In this document: positions 42,677-55,242 of the stretch, one piece after another
How positions within the stretch are numbered: the stretch's first letter is position 1
Layout: each line of letters begins with the position of its first letter
Origin: Bufo bufo
Taxonomy: Eukaryota; Chordata; Amphibia; Anura; Bufonidae
DNA length: 64,000 nt
NCBI RefSeq assembly: GCF_905171765.1
Contig: NC_053389.1
Coordinates: forward strand, 212,976,624 to 213,040,623
Reading direction: 5' to 3'
The notes under the pieces: generated by a model
Told to the model about the DNA's origin: nothing
Database searches by the model: none
What the model saw: only the letters and a program-made list of their open reading frames with translations
Made by a program: the position numbers and the translations under genes

Positions 42677-43062
42677 ATCGCTGAGAAAAATGCCAGTTCT
42701 TCTGAATATTTTTCCCTGATCTCTCCCTGACAGCAGCTGCAGCCTCTCCCTACACTAATCCGAGCAGAGTGACGGGCGGCGCTACGTGACTCCAGCTTAA
42801 ATAGAGGCTGGGTCACATGCTGCAGTTGGCCAATCACAGCCATGCTAATAGTAGGCATGGCTGTGATGGCCTTTTGGGGCAAGTAGTATGACGCAAGTAG
42901 TATGAAGCTTGTTGATTGGCTGCTGTGCAGCCTTTGAAAAAGCGCCAAGAAAGCACCGAACCCGAACTTTTACGTAAATGTTCGGGTCCGGGTGCCGAAA
43001 AACCTAAAGTTCGGTACGAACCCGAACTTTACAGTTCGGGTTCGCTCAACTCTAGTCCTGAT
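42677..43062. repeat. hAT-type terminal region, AGAGTTGAGCG family
   Basis: The stretch GAGCAGAGTGACGGGCGGCGCTACGTGACTCC.. and the terminal GTTCGGGTTCGCTCAACTCTA repeat at 52027-52240 in diverged form. It would be the terminus facing the one at 35652. Confidence 0.65.
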
Positions 43063-43940
43063 CCATGCATAAGTCTCTGTGCAACTTGCCAGGTAAACAA
43101 ATGCGTCACGGAAAGTCCCGGGTCCTGGGTCCCACTGGAACGGATGGAGTCCCAGCAAACTTCAGTCAGTAGCTAGCAGTACTGACCTGCACCTGTATAA
43201 GGAAGGATAACAGTTGGCACTGACCGACCTGGGAGGCCACCTTTTATGTGCCTGCTAACAAATCAGAGGGCGCCAAGTGTCCACTCCCCATAGATCATGA
43301 TCCTGCCCTACACATGTGTACAAGGCTTTGGTCGGTCATTAGTCAATTAGACCAACGCCAGCCCCCTAATCTGCTTTGAACTTGCCACTAGGCGCTATTC
43401 GCTTCGCTGGTCGGTGAAGCGCATAAGAAGCGTGTACGCGCGACCGCGTATCCCCTTGCAAACCCGTTTTCTAACGTAAATGCGGATGCACTACAGGCTC
43501 TGCAAGAGTGCGCGAGCGAGTCGACATGGATACCGGAATGAAATCCGCAATAGGCACCGGAGGCAAGCTCGGCCGCAGCGTACTGCCACTAGCCCGGCCA
43601 AGCTGTCCCCGAAAGCCATGCAGTCTTCCCCTCCGGCGCACATGCGAACGCATCCCCGCATCGGTTCGTAAAGGGGTCGGAGCTAGTGTATCAATGGAGA
43701 CACGTGTAACCTGTCCAGCCGCTCCAAGAGGACCCTTTTTGGTCACACCAAAGTGCAAGACAGGTGAGGATCTTATAGTATTATTTTAATTTTGATTTAA
43801 TTATTTTATCATTTAGTATGTCAGACATACAGGTGACAGGCCCTTCAAAAAGAACAGGCAGTGGCCAAAATCTTTCTGTTGCAGGCAGGAGAAGAAGGGT
43901 GGGTGACAGCAGGTGATGCAGCGAGAGGGCTGAGCTCCCG
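43063..43940. other. CpG-rich stretch, function unknown
   Basis: Positions 43385-43720 are unusually rich in CpG for this window (for example GTACGCGCGACCGCG). Overlapping frames on both strands show no domain. It lies just 5' of the hAT frame at 43941 and may be that element's own leader or promoter. Confidence 0.35.
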
Positions 43941-45305
43941 GTGTCATCTAGCAGTCGTGTCGTGAACAGCAATCCAGCGGTGCTTGAATGGTTGACTCAG
44001 TCTTCGAGTTCGTCGCAAGTGACATCAGACACCCCCAGCCAAGAGTCGGTGGGTTCCTCTAACACGACGCTTAGTTGGCATGGCCCGGGAGCAGGCCCTG
44101 TGCCCCCACCTGTCCTAAACCTTCCCGTTTCATTTTTAGTTCCCTCAGCCAGAGAAGTATTATATGCCGTAGGCTTGGCTCCACTTTTCAGCGAGGATGA
44201 GCTTCTACAGGACAGTCAGCAGCTACTGCCCATCCAAGATCTGGAGGAGACATCTGCCGCTTCCTCCGGTAGGTGGGCAATTAGTGATGAGAAGAGTCGC
44301 ATGGGAGCAGGTGTTGCAGGCTGTCAGGCTCCTGGCCCTGAGACCGTTGAGGGGGACATCAGTGACGTGCAGACAGTAGCTGATGATGATGATGATTTAA
44401 CTGATCGCACTTGGCAGCCTGGTGAAGAAGGGGCTTCATCATCAGGAGAAGAGGGTGGCAGCTTTCGTGGGAGGCAGCAGCTGAGCCAGCAGGGTGGCAG
44501 CTGTGAGATGTCAGGAGCCAAACATGCCGGGGGCAGACCACCCAATTTGTAGGAGCCTACCAGCCCAGAAAGTAGCAGTGCAGGGGTTTACGGAGGCAGC
44601 GGTATCAGGCAGTCAGCGTGGAGTGTTGGTGGGAAAATGCCATACTCGGCGGTGTGACAATATTTTGTAAGGACGCTGGAGGTGGTGAACATGGCCATTT
44701 GCGGGCAGAAGGTGAAGCTTGGCCAGGGTGGCACGCACCTAATTTCATGCAGTCAAGGGTCCACCACCTTAGCCGAAGGGAGCTGTCTGTCCTTCGCATC
44801 ATCTGCTGGTCCTGATGCTCCTGCTCACACCCCTCCTACCTCTAGTCAGTCATTCCGTTAGCAATAGATCACCGAAGTGATTGCCAAGAGATAACCGTAT
44901 GTGTGCACTCATCCAACGCTGCAGAAGCTGAAGGTGCTCCTGGCCAAGTGGCTGGTGCTGCAGTTCCTCCCTTTGGTGGACTGCAGCACCATTAAGAGAA
45001 CTAAACCGAAGCGTCCCAAGCTGTCATGTATTTGCCAAAAAGGCAGTACCAGCCCTGCACACGTGTAGAACAGAAAGTGGGTCAGTCCTTGAGCCTGTTG
45101 GTGTCTGCCAAAGTGAACGGAAACGCTGTAGTGTAGTGCTGTAACTACTGTCAAGGACAATATATGTCCTTTACGGCCCACTGAGTAAATGTGGTACCTG
45201 CCCAGCCAAACCAGCAACTTGGCCATGGCATGACGATTTTGTCTCCACGCTCTCACGAAGTTAGTCTGCGACAATGTCCACCTCTGCCTCCTCATCCTCC
45301 ACTGT
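43941..45305 (+). pseudogene. hAT transposase N-terminal part, with degraded BED finger
   Basis: A 203-codon frame starts at 43941 with M-S-S-S-S-R-V-V and is rich in Ser, Pro and acidic residues (a D-D-D-D-D run near 44385). After a stop at 44550 related reading continues in other frames. Y-S-A-V at 44642 begins a BED-like unit with Q-Y-F and A-I-C-G-Q, where the second Cys is lost. Further down, L-P-L-V-D-C-S-T-I-K-R (44968-45000) resembles another segment of frog hAT proteins. It is broken by stops and by the insertion at 45314. Confidence 0.65.
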
Positions 45306-45706
45306 GTCCTCAGTAGAGATAGCCTTGCGGTTCACCCGGCGGTCGTTTTGCGGCGAAACTTTACTCGTTCGCGATTCGCCGAACATGCTAACATATGGCG
45401 ATGTCCGCCGGCGCCATATTCTTTTGCATTGCGCCGAACTTTGACCCCATCAGGTGGGACAGAACAGTCAATTGAGATGTTTCAGCACATGGACACACCT
45501 CCTACCCTATGAATAAACCCGATCTGGCCACCATTTTACATTCAGTCTTTTGCCAGTGTAGGGAGAGGTTGCTGTGTGGAACAGGGATAGACTGTTAGAG
45601 ACACCAAACGCTAGCTAATAGGGCCACAACAGTCCTTTTAAGGACTGGTATAGGTGTGCTATCGATAGGTGTGACATACTGAGGGATGTGATATACTTAT
45701 AATATA

Positions 45707-47275
45707 CACTGCTCAAAAAAATAAAGGGAACACATAAATAACACATCCTAGATCTGAATTAATTAAATATTCTTCTGAAATACTCTGTTCTTTACATAGT
45801 TGAATGTGCTGACAACAAAATCACACAAAAAAAAAATGGAAATCAAATTTTTTAACCTATGGAGGTCTGGATTTGGAGTCACCCTCAAAATTAAAGTGGA
45901 AAAACACACTACAGGCTGATCCAACTTTGATGTAATGTCCTTAAAACAAGTCAAAATGAGGCTCAGTAGTGTGTGTGGCCTCCACGTGCCTGTATGACCT
46001 CCCTACAATGCCTGATGAGGTGGCGGACGGTCTCCTGAGGATCTCCTCCCAGACCTGGACTAAAGCATCTGCCAACATCCTGGACGGTCTGTGGTGCAAC
46101 GTGACGTTGGTGGATAGAGCGAGACGTGATGTCCCAGATGTGCTCAATTGGATTCAGGTCTGGGGAACGGGCGGGGCCAGTCCATAGCATCAATGCCTTC
46201 ATCTTGCAGGAACTGCTGACACACTCCAGCCACATGAGGTCTAGCATTGTCTTGCATTAGGAGGAACCCAGGGCCAACCGCACCAGCATATGGTCGCACA
46301 AGGGGTTTGAGGATCTCATCTCAGGTACCTAATGGCAGTCAGGCTACCTCTGGCAAGCACATGGAGGGCTGTTTTGGCCCTCCAAAGAAATGCCATCCCA
46401 CACCATTACTGACCTAATGCCAAACCGGTCCATGCTGGAGGATGTTGCAGGCAGCAGAACGTTCTCCACGGCGTCTCCAGACTCTGTCACGTCTGTCACA
46501 TGTGCTCAGTGTGAACCTGCTTTCATCTGTGAAGAGCACAGGGCGCCAGTGGCGAATTTGCCAATCTTGCTGTTTTCTAGGAAATGCCAAACGTCCTGCA
46601 CGGTGTTGGGCTGTAAGAACAACCCCCACCTGTGGACGTCGGGCCCTCATATCACCCTCATGGAGTCTGTTTCTGACCGTTTGAGCAGACACATGCACAT
46701 TTGTGGACTGCTGGAGGTAATTTTGCAGGGCTCTGGCAGTGCTCCTCCTGTTCCTCCTTGCACAAAGGCGGAGGTAGCGGTCCTGCTGCTGGGTTGTTGC
46801 CCTCCTACGGCCTCCTCCACGTCTCCTGATGTACTGGCCTGTCTCCTGGCAGAGCCTCCATGCTCTGGACACTACGCTGACAGACACCGCAAACCTTCTT
46901 GCCACAGCTCGCATTGATGTGCCATCCTGGATAAGCTGCACTACCTGAGCCACTTGTGTGGGTTGTAGACTCCGTCTCATGCTACCACTAGAGTGAAAGC
47001 ACCGCCACCATTCAAAAGTGACCAAAACATCAGCCAGGAAGCATAGGAACTGAGAAGTGGTCAGGTCACCACCTGCAGAACCACTCCTTTATTGGGGGTG
47101 TCTTGCTAATTACCTATAATTTCCACCTGTTATCTATCCCATTTGCACAACAGCATGTGAAATTGATTGTCACTCAGTGTTGCTTCCTAAGTGGACTGTT
47201 TGATTTCACAGAAGTGTGATTGACTTGGAGTTACATTGTGTTGTTTAAGTGTTGCCTTAATTTTTTTGAGCAGTG
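45707..47275 (-). mobile_element. Tc1-like transposon, full length, TIR CACTGCTCAAAAAAATAAAG
   Basis: 1569 bp with inverted ends CACTGCTCAAAAAAATAAAG.. and ..TTAATTTTTTTGAGCAGTG, flanked by TA (45705-45706 and 47276-47277). It carries one transposase on the minus strand. The ends look well conserved, so the insertion is comparatively young. A second, truncated copy is at 54233-55242. Confidence 0.93.
45960..47025 (-). pseudogene. Tc1 transposase with frameshifts
   Basis: The start at about 46980 (M-R-R-S-L-Q-P-T-Q) gives helix-turn-helix units ([18 protein letters not shown]), a GRPR-like basic hook (R-R-R-G-G-G-R-R-R) and the second DNA-binding unit. It then has the first catalytic Asp in L-F-T-D-E-S-R-F near 46530. 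The last part is in another frame: [15 protein letters not shown] (46125-46175), with the final Glu. Between 46250 and 46430 the frame is disrupted and the middle catalytic Asp is not clear. An element of this group cuts and pastes at TA. Confidence 0.88.
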
Positions 47276-47299
47276 TACTTTCTAACATAGAAAGTATAT

Positions 47300-48140
47300 T
47301 ATAGTGCATATGTATTGTGCAGCAGTTGTTTAAGGTTTTGCTGCGATACTGTCTGTAACACAGAGTGCCAAACGCTATTGGAACAAATATTTCTACTGAT
47401 GTGATATACCAGTTGCCCCCCAAAATGAAGCAGGGGTGTTATATACCAATTATATACTTTCTATATAGTGCATTTGGGTAGTGCAGCATTTGTTTGCGGT
47501 TTTGCTGCAATTACCTCAGCTCACAGAGTGACAAACGCCATTGGAAAAAATCATTTCTACTGGTGTGATATACCAGTTGCCCCCCAAAATAACTGATTGA
47601 AACAGGGTTGTTATATACCAATTATTAACTTTTTATATTGTGCATTTAGGTAGTGCAGCATTTGTTTGCTGTTTAGCTGCGTTACCTCAGCTACAGATAG
47701 TGACAAACGCTATTGGAACAAATAATTTCTACTGGTGTGATATACCAGTTGCCCCCCTCAAAAGTGATTGAAGCAGGGGTGTTATATACCAATTATATAC
47801 TTTCTATATAGTGCATTTGGGTAGTGCAGCATTGTTTGCGGTTTTGCTGCGTTACCCGCAGCTACAGAGAGCGACAAACGCCATTGGAACAAATAAGTTC
47901 TACTGGTGTGATATACCAGTTGCCCCCCCCCAAAAAAATTATTGAAGCAGGGTTGTTATATACCAATTATAACTTTTTATATTGTGCATTTGGGTAGTGC
48001 AGCATTTGTTTGCGGTTTTACTGCATTACCGCAACTACAGATAGTGACAAATGCCATTGGAACAAATCATTTCTACTGTTGTGATATACCAGTTGCCCCC
48101 AAAAAAACTGATTAAAGGCAGGGGTGTGATATACCTTCTT
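47300..48140. repeat. Tandem array, 164-173-bp unit, five copies
   Basis: GTGATATACCAGTTGCCCCC begins at 47401, 47565, 47737, 47908 and 48081. Each unit also has AGTGCAGCATTTGTTTGCGG and GACAAACGC(C/T)ATTGGAA. The array belongs to the non-autonomous element 45314-48749. Confidence 0.92.
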
Positions 48141-48757
48141 CCACAAAAGTCTATAGGGACTTTTGTCACAGGGTCATTTTGAAAATGACAGGCAGAGGAA
48201 AAGGCAGGCCCATACCGCAGGGGTGATAGGGGTCGGGCAGGTGCAGCAGGTCGAAGCATAAGTGGGAAGTTGTAGAAGGTGCGTGCGATTACATACGCCA
48301 AATGTGTTTGGCATGTATTTGTACTGGCCTGCAGTAAAATTGATATCCATTGACCGTCTAATATACCTCCAGACACTAAATCACTTGATCTTTTCTGTCC
48401 GGTGAATTGCCTAATATTTGGGGCCTGTACTCCCGTGGCCTTAAAATAAAAATGTTATGGCTCTAGCAGGGCACATTTTTGAGAGTTTTTCTTTAAGATG
48501 CATAAAAATGGCCCCTGATTAAAATACATATTTTTTGTGGAAATTTTTGCCATTGATCCCCTACTAGGTATGTCACTGTCCATGTTGTGCGACGATTTGT
48601 GCACTTCTAGTAAGTATTTGGTGGCTGCAAATATGACCTAAAGGTTTTTCAGGTTCGCCTGCCATTAAAGTGAATGGGGGACAGCCGCAAATTTGCGGTT
48701 CTCGAACATTTGTTTGTGAATCGTCCCGGCCGATGTTCGTCCATCATTAGTCCTCAG

Positions 48758-48835
48758 CCTCCACTGCAGAGACAATTCACAATGCCTCGCCAGCATACCA
48801 CATGTGCAGGGCCCGGCGGTGTCGCACTGTTCTGC
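48758..48835 (+). pseudogene. Continuation of the hAT remnant after the 45314-48749 insertion
   Basis: CCTCCACTGCAGAGACAATTC follows the target duplication. It looks like the downstream part of the Ser/Pro/His-rich stretch interrupted at 45313. Short and without a clear domain. Confidence 0.4.
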
Positions 48836-49074
48836 ACAAGAGATGTCCCGAACTATTCGCTGGCGAACAGTTCCCGACGCACATAGCTTGTTCGCCGCGG
48901 CGGGCGAACATATGCGATGTTCGGTCCGCCCCCTATACATCATCATAGAGCAAACTTTGACCCTGTACCTCACCAGTCAGCAGACACATTCCAGGCAATC
49001 AGCATACCCTCCACCTCCTATCAAAAAGCAAGGACAGCATCCATCTTAGATTCATTCTGAAGCTGCAGTGTCAC

Positions 49075-49285
49075 AAATTTGACTAAGTTGTAATCGCAAT
49101 GCGATTAATACAGGTTATATTAATCGCATTCAGAATTCAACTTAGACCTGGGTTCCATAATATTGCTAGAATATAACGAAGATTGAGAATATAGTGCTAT
49201 ATTCATTCTATTCGTCAATTCTAGCAATACAACCATTAGGAACTCGATCTAAGTTGTAATCGCAAATGCGATTAGTTGGTAAGGA
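49075..49285. repeat. Palindromic segment AACTTAGA..TCTAAGTT type
   Basis: AAGTTGTAATCGCAATGCGATTA recurs at 49252-49275. ATATTGCTAGAATATAACG and ATTCTAGCAATACAACC are near-inverted around ATATAGTGCTATAT. Confidence 0.7.
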
Positions 49286-49569
49286 TGAAGCTCAACCTGC
49301 ATTTGTGGAGGGGCTTGAGCCTTTATAAGCCCCCTCTTCCTCACCTGGTAGGCGTTCCGGTCGTGGATTTTCGGGTTGGACAGTGATGTGTGTTTGCTTC
49401 GTTCCGCCGCCGCCTCACTCTACAGCATCAAGTGGGTAAGTTTGGGGTTTCCGTCGGGTGCAAGCCTGCCGTCACACGCACGCTTCCTCGATCGGTGGGT
49501 GCGTTTCCACATGGAACTCAGCAAATTGCCACAAAAGTAGCCTCTAGCACAAAATGGGTGTTTTTTTTT

Positions 49570-50010
49570 TAAACCAGAATATAACAGCAGTATCTGAACG
49601 CTTGTATTGGGACTGTCAGAAATGCAGCAAGGCCGCAAATGTAGTGTCCTTGCACAAAATTGGGTGTTATTTTTAAAACAGAATATAACAGCAGTATTTA
49701 ACGCTTGTATTGGACTGTCACAAATGCAGCAAAGGCGCAAAGGTACTTTATGGCAAGAAAAATGTTTTTTTTACCCACAGTTAAACAGATGGATTTACTG
49801 ATTCTCACTATCAGATTTGCAGTGTAGGCCGCAAAGGTACTTTATGGGGAAAAAAAAAGATTTATTCACCCACAATTAAACAGATGGATTTAACTGATTT
49901 TCTTTCACTATCACAAATGCAGTGCAGGGATCAAATATACATTTTAGCAAAAAATATATAATTTTTCCCCACAGAATCTAACAGATGATTTTACTTGGAT
50001 TGTACTATAC
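49570..50010. repeat. Tandem array, about 100-bp unit
   Basis: AGAATATAACAGCAGTAT starts at 49576 and 49680 (104 bp apart). The diverged following units share AAACAGATGGATTTA and ATGCAG words. Confidence 0.75.
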
Positions 50011-50399
50011 AGAAAAAAAAATTGAATTCCCTATATTATTTTTCCCTTCCCCTGGCACATACAGTGGATATAAAAAGTCTACGAAGCCCTGTTAAAATGT
50101 CAGGTTTTTGTGATGTAAAAAAATGAGACAAAGATAAATCATTTCAGAACTTTTTCCACCTTAATGTGACCTATAAACTGTAAAACTCAATTGAAAAACA
50201 AACTGAAAGCTTTTAGGTGGAGGGAAGAAAAAAATATAAAAATAAAATAATATGGTTGCATAAGTGTGCACACCCTTAAACTAATACTTTGTTGAAGTAC
50301 CTTTCGATTTTATTACAGCACTAAGTCTTTTTCGGTATGAGTCTATCAGCATGGCACATTTTGACTTGACAAATTTGCCCACTCTTCTTTGCAAAAAAC

Positions 50400-51450
<1,051 letters not shown>

Positions 51451-52377
51451 GCAGCTGAACTTTATTTGGGGTTATTCAGAGGCACTTTAATTGATGTGGA
51501 GGTATATGCTGACTCCTATTTAACATTTTTTCGAATGTAAATGCTTAATTCTGAACACAGCTACATCCCCAGTTATGAGGGTGTGCACACTTATGCAACC
51601 AAATTATTATTTTTTTTCTTCCCTCCACCTAAAAGATCTGTTTTTTTTTCAATTGAGTTGTACAGTTATAGGTCACATTAAAGGTGGAAAAAGTTCTGAA
51701 ATGATTTATCTTTGTCTAATTTTTTTACAGCACAGAAACCTGACATTTTAACAGGGGTGTCTAGACTTTTTATATCCACTGTATGCAGTGCAGGTGCACT
51801 TAAAAAATAGGATAAAATTATTGTCCCTAGCACATATGCAGTGCTGTGCACTAAACTTGCACAAAATGGCTGCCCACGCCCACCTAACTAACAGACGGAT
51901 AAAACTTATTTTTCTGTGTCACTGGGCTCAGGGCAGGGTAGAAAAATGTTGCATTGCACCCACAAATTCCTATTCCTATTCTCCCCCTCATAGCAGCAGC
52001 ATCCTATCCCTACACTAGTAAGAGCAGAGTGACATTTGGCGCTACGTGACTCCAGCTTATATAGAGGCTGGGTCACATGCTGCACTGGCCAATCACAGCC
52101 ATGCTATTAGTAGGCATGGCGCAGCCTTTTCAAAAAGCACCTTTAAATCGCCGAACACCAAACTCGAACCCAAACTTTTACTGAAAGTTTGGGTTCGGGG
52201 TCCGGGGTCCAAAAATCCTAAAGTTTGATAGGTTTGCTAAACCCTATTGCCTACCCCTTACTATACAAGAACCTCCCCAGCAGCCCTTGTATGCAGTATT
52301 TGCAGATCTGAGAGAGACAGCAGTGTTATTGCTGTGCTCTCTGCTTTCCTGTGTCATTACATTAGATAGTTAGATTA

Positions 52378-52382
<5 letters not shown>

Positions 52383-52424
<42 letters not shown>
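52383..52424. repeat. (TA)n microsatellite
   Basis: An uninterrupted TA run of about 40 bp. Confidence 0.95.
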
Positions 52425-52689
52425 GTCAGTGTAGGTTAGATAGTGATATAGTGTAGGCTGATAGGTTCTGCTGTCCATACATACATGCTACATACATAGT
52501 GCTGTGATGTCACAAGTTCACAACAATACTTAGTGCACCAATCACTAATAAGTAGTCAGACCTGTTAAAATGGGAAGTTGCATGTATTGCGGCAAAATAT
52601 TTGCATCATTAGTGTCGATTTCGCAATCACAAATATATTGGAGCACTCTATCTGCATATAATGCTATTGTACTGTTCTTGCCGTGCCAA

Positions 52690-53088
52690 CCATTTTCTCA
52701 GTTTTGTGAGATCCGTTCAGGGCTCTCACAAGCGTCCAAAACGGATCAGTTTGCATTCTAATGCATTCTGAATGGGAAAGGATCAGCTCAGAATGCATCA
52801 GTTTGCATCAGTTTTCATCAGTTCAGTCTCCATTTCCGCTTTGGAGATGGACACCAAAACGCTGCTGGCACCGTCTGATGAAACTGAGCCAATCTGACAC
52901 AATCTGGCACAATAGAAAACGGATCCGTCCTCCATTGACTTTCAATGGTGTTCAAGACGGATCCGTCATGGCTATAGAAGACATAATACAAACTGATCCG
53001 TTTCTGAACAGATGCAGACATCTGTATTATCTGAACGGAATATGTCCATGACGGATACGCACAAAGCGCGAGTGTGAAAGGATCCTAT
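52690..53088. repeat. Palindromic repeat with GGATCCGT/ACGGATCC words
   Basis: AAAACGGATCAGTTTGCAT and complementary AACTGATCCGTTT words, plus AACGGATCCGTCC and GACGGATCCGTCA, build a foldback. The right end GTGTGAAAGGATCC resembles other TTCACAC-type ends, but no target duplication is clear. Confidence 0.6.
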
Positions 53089-53099
53089 CACATGATCCA

Positions 53100-54230
53100 C
53101 CGCCTCACCTGAACGCCGTAGAAAAAAATTTAATAAAAACTGATAAAACAACAATTTTTTGTAACTTTGCATCACAAAAAGTGCAACACCAAGCGATCAA
53201 GAAGGCGTATGCCTCCCCAAAATAGTTTCAATCAAACCATCACCTCATCCCCTCAAAAAATTAGCCCATACATAAAACAATCTGGCAATAAATAGAGTAC
53301 CTCTCAGAATATGGAGACATAAAAACATGATTTTTGTTTCAAATAGCTTTTTATTGTGTAAAAAGTGGAAAAAAAATAAAAAGTATACATATTAGGTATC
53401 ACCCCATCAGAAACAACCAGGTATATTAAGATATGACATGACCTAACCCCTCAGGTTAACACTGTAAAAAATAAAATAAAAATTGTGTCAAAAAAGCATT
53501 TTTGTCACCTTATATCACAAAAAGTGTAGTACCAAGTGATCAAAGAGTCAGATGCACCCCAAAATAGTACCAATCAAACCGTCATCTCATCCCACAAAAA
53601 AAGAGACTCTAACCAAAGACAATCGTCCCAAAAAAATAAAAACTATGGCTCTTAGAATATGGAGAAACTAAAACAGTATTGTTTTTGTTTCAAAAATGCT
53701 TTCATTGTATAAAACTTAAATAAATAAAGTATATATATTAGTTATTGCTGCGTCCCTAACATCTGCTGTATAAAAATATCACATGATCTAACCCCTCAGG
53801 TAAATACCGTAAAAATCAAATTAAAAAGTGTCAAAAAAGCCATTTTTGTCCACCTTATATTACAAACAAAAAGTGTAATACCAGCTATCAAAGTCATATG
53901 CACCCTAAAAGAGTATCAATCAAACCATCATCTCATCCTGCAAAAATGACACCCTACTTAAACCCTTATGGACTAGGCTCATTTTCACCTTAAGTACCAG
54001 GCCATTTTTTGAAAATCTGACCAGTGTCACTTTATGTGTGAATAACTTTAAAACACTTTTTTACTTATCCAGGCCGTTCTGAGATTGCTTTTTCGTCACA
54101 TATTGAACTTTATGACACTGGTAAAATGGAGTCAAAAAAAATTAAAAAAAATTTTATAAAAAAATTTAAAAAAATCCAAAAATTTGGAAAAATTTGCAAT
54201 TTCCAAGTTTCAATCTCTCTACTTCTATAA
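53100..54230. repeat. Long AT-rich interspersed repeat (inverted pair), left part
   Basis: The sense part (53100-53950) has repeated subunits starting ACATGACCTAACCCCTCAGG (about 53438) and ATGATCTAACCCCTCAGG (about 53780). From about 53960 the sequence runs antisense (CCATTTTTTGAAAATCTGACC, compare the sense end at 6750). It is interrupted at 54231 by a Tc1 element. Confidence 0.75.
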
Positions 54231-54232
54231 TA

Positions 54233-55242
54233 CACTGCTCAAAAAAAATAAAGGGAACACTTAAACACACAATGTACTCCAAGTCAATCACACTTCTGTG
54301 AAATCAAACTGTCCACTTAGGAGCAACACTGAGTGACAATCAATTTCACATGCTGTTGTGCAAATGGGATAGACAACAGGTGGAAATTATAGGCAATTAG
54401 CAAGACACCCCCAATAAAAGTGGTTCTGCAGGTGGTAACCACAGACCACTTCTCAGTTCCTATGCTTCCTGGCTGATTTTTGGTCACTTTTGAATGCTGG
54501 CGGTGCTTTGACTCTAGTGGTAGCATGAGACAGAGTCTACAACCCACACAAGTGGCTCAGGTAGTGCAGCTTATCCAGGATGGCACATCAATGTGAGCTG
54601 TGGCAAGAAGGTTTGCTGTGTCTGTCAGCGTAGTGTCCAGAGCATGGAGGTGCTACCGAGGAGACAGGCCAGTACATCGGAGACGTGGAGGAGGCCGTAG
54701 GAGGACAACAACCCAGCAGCAGGACCGCTACCTCCGCCTTTGTGCAAGGAGGGAACAGGAGGAGCACTGCCAGAGCCCTGCAAAATTACCTCCAGCAGGC
54801 CACAAATGTGCATGTGTCTGCTCAAACGGTCAGAAACAGACTCATGAGGGTGATATGAGGGCCCCGACGTCCACAGGTGGGGGGTTGTGCTTACAGCCCA
54901 ACACCGTGCAGGACGTTTGGCATTTGCCAGAGAACACCAATTTGGCAAATTCGCCACTGGCGCCCTGTGCTCTTCACAGATGAAAGCAGGTTCAACACTG
55001 AGCACATGTGAGAGACGTGACAGAGTCTGGAGAACCGCCGTGGAGAACGTTCTGCAGCCTGCAACATCCTCCAGCATGACCGGTTTGGCATTGGGTCAGT
55101 AATGGTGTGGGGTTGGCAATTCTTTGGAGGGCCGTACAGCCCTCCATGTGCTCGCCAGAGGTAGCCTGTCTGCCATTATGTACCGAGATGAGATCCTCAG
55201 ACCCATTGTGAAACCATATGCTAGTGCGGTTGTGCCCTGGGT
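54233..55242 (+). mobile_element. Tc1-like transposon, 3'-truncated second copy
   Basis: It begins CACTGCTCAAAAAAAATAAAGGG after TA (54231-54232). It is colinear with 45707-47275 in the opposite orientation for about 1010 bp, then stops abruptly at GTGCCCTGGGT and passes into the long AT-rich repeat. The right inverted repeat is missing. Confidence 0.9.
54538..55242 (+). pseudogene. Tc1 transposase, truncated and frameshifted
   Basis: Plus-strand frames show [24 protein letters not shown] (basic hook) and further on the first catalytic block with D-E-S-R (about 54980). The open frame at 54600-54983 leaves the correct frame after a frameshift near 54760. Sequence corresponding to the final D-L-N-P-I-E-H block is absent because the copy is truncated. 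Confidence 0.82.

Larger units (their letters stand above)
45314..48749. mobile_element. hAT-type non-autonomous element with satellite-like core and 8-bp target duplication
   Basis: It runs from TAGAGATAGCCTTGCGG to GTTCGTCCATCATTA and is flanked by GTCCTCAG at 45306-45313 and 48750-48757. It contains a tandem array of 164-173-bp units (about 47300-48140), itself interrupted by a Tc1 element at 45707-47275. GCGAAC-type words near both ends fit the frog hAT family. No transposase of its own was found. It sits in the hAT remnant that starts at 43941. Confidence 0.85.

Noticed and set aside
35652..43062. A single intact hAT transposon spanning the whole stretch
   Set aside because: Both ends match the same terminal family, but the flanking 8-mers (GTGGTCAG and GTCCTGAT) do not match and several nested copies exist, so I do not claim one element.
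46390..46917. 175-codon plus-strand frame
   Set aside because: It is the antisense shadow of the Tc1 transposase at 46414-47025.
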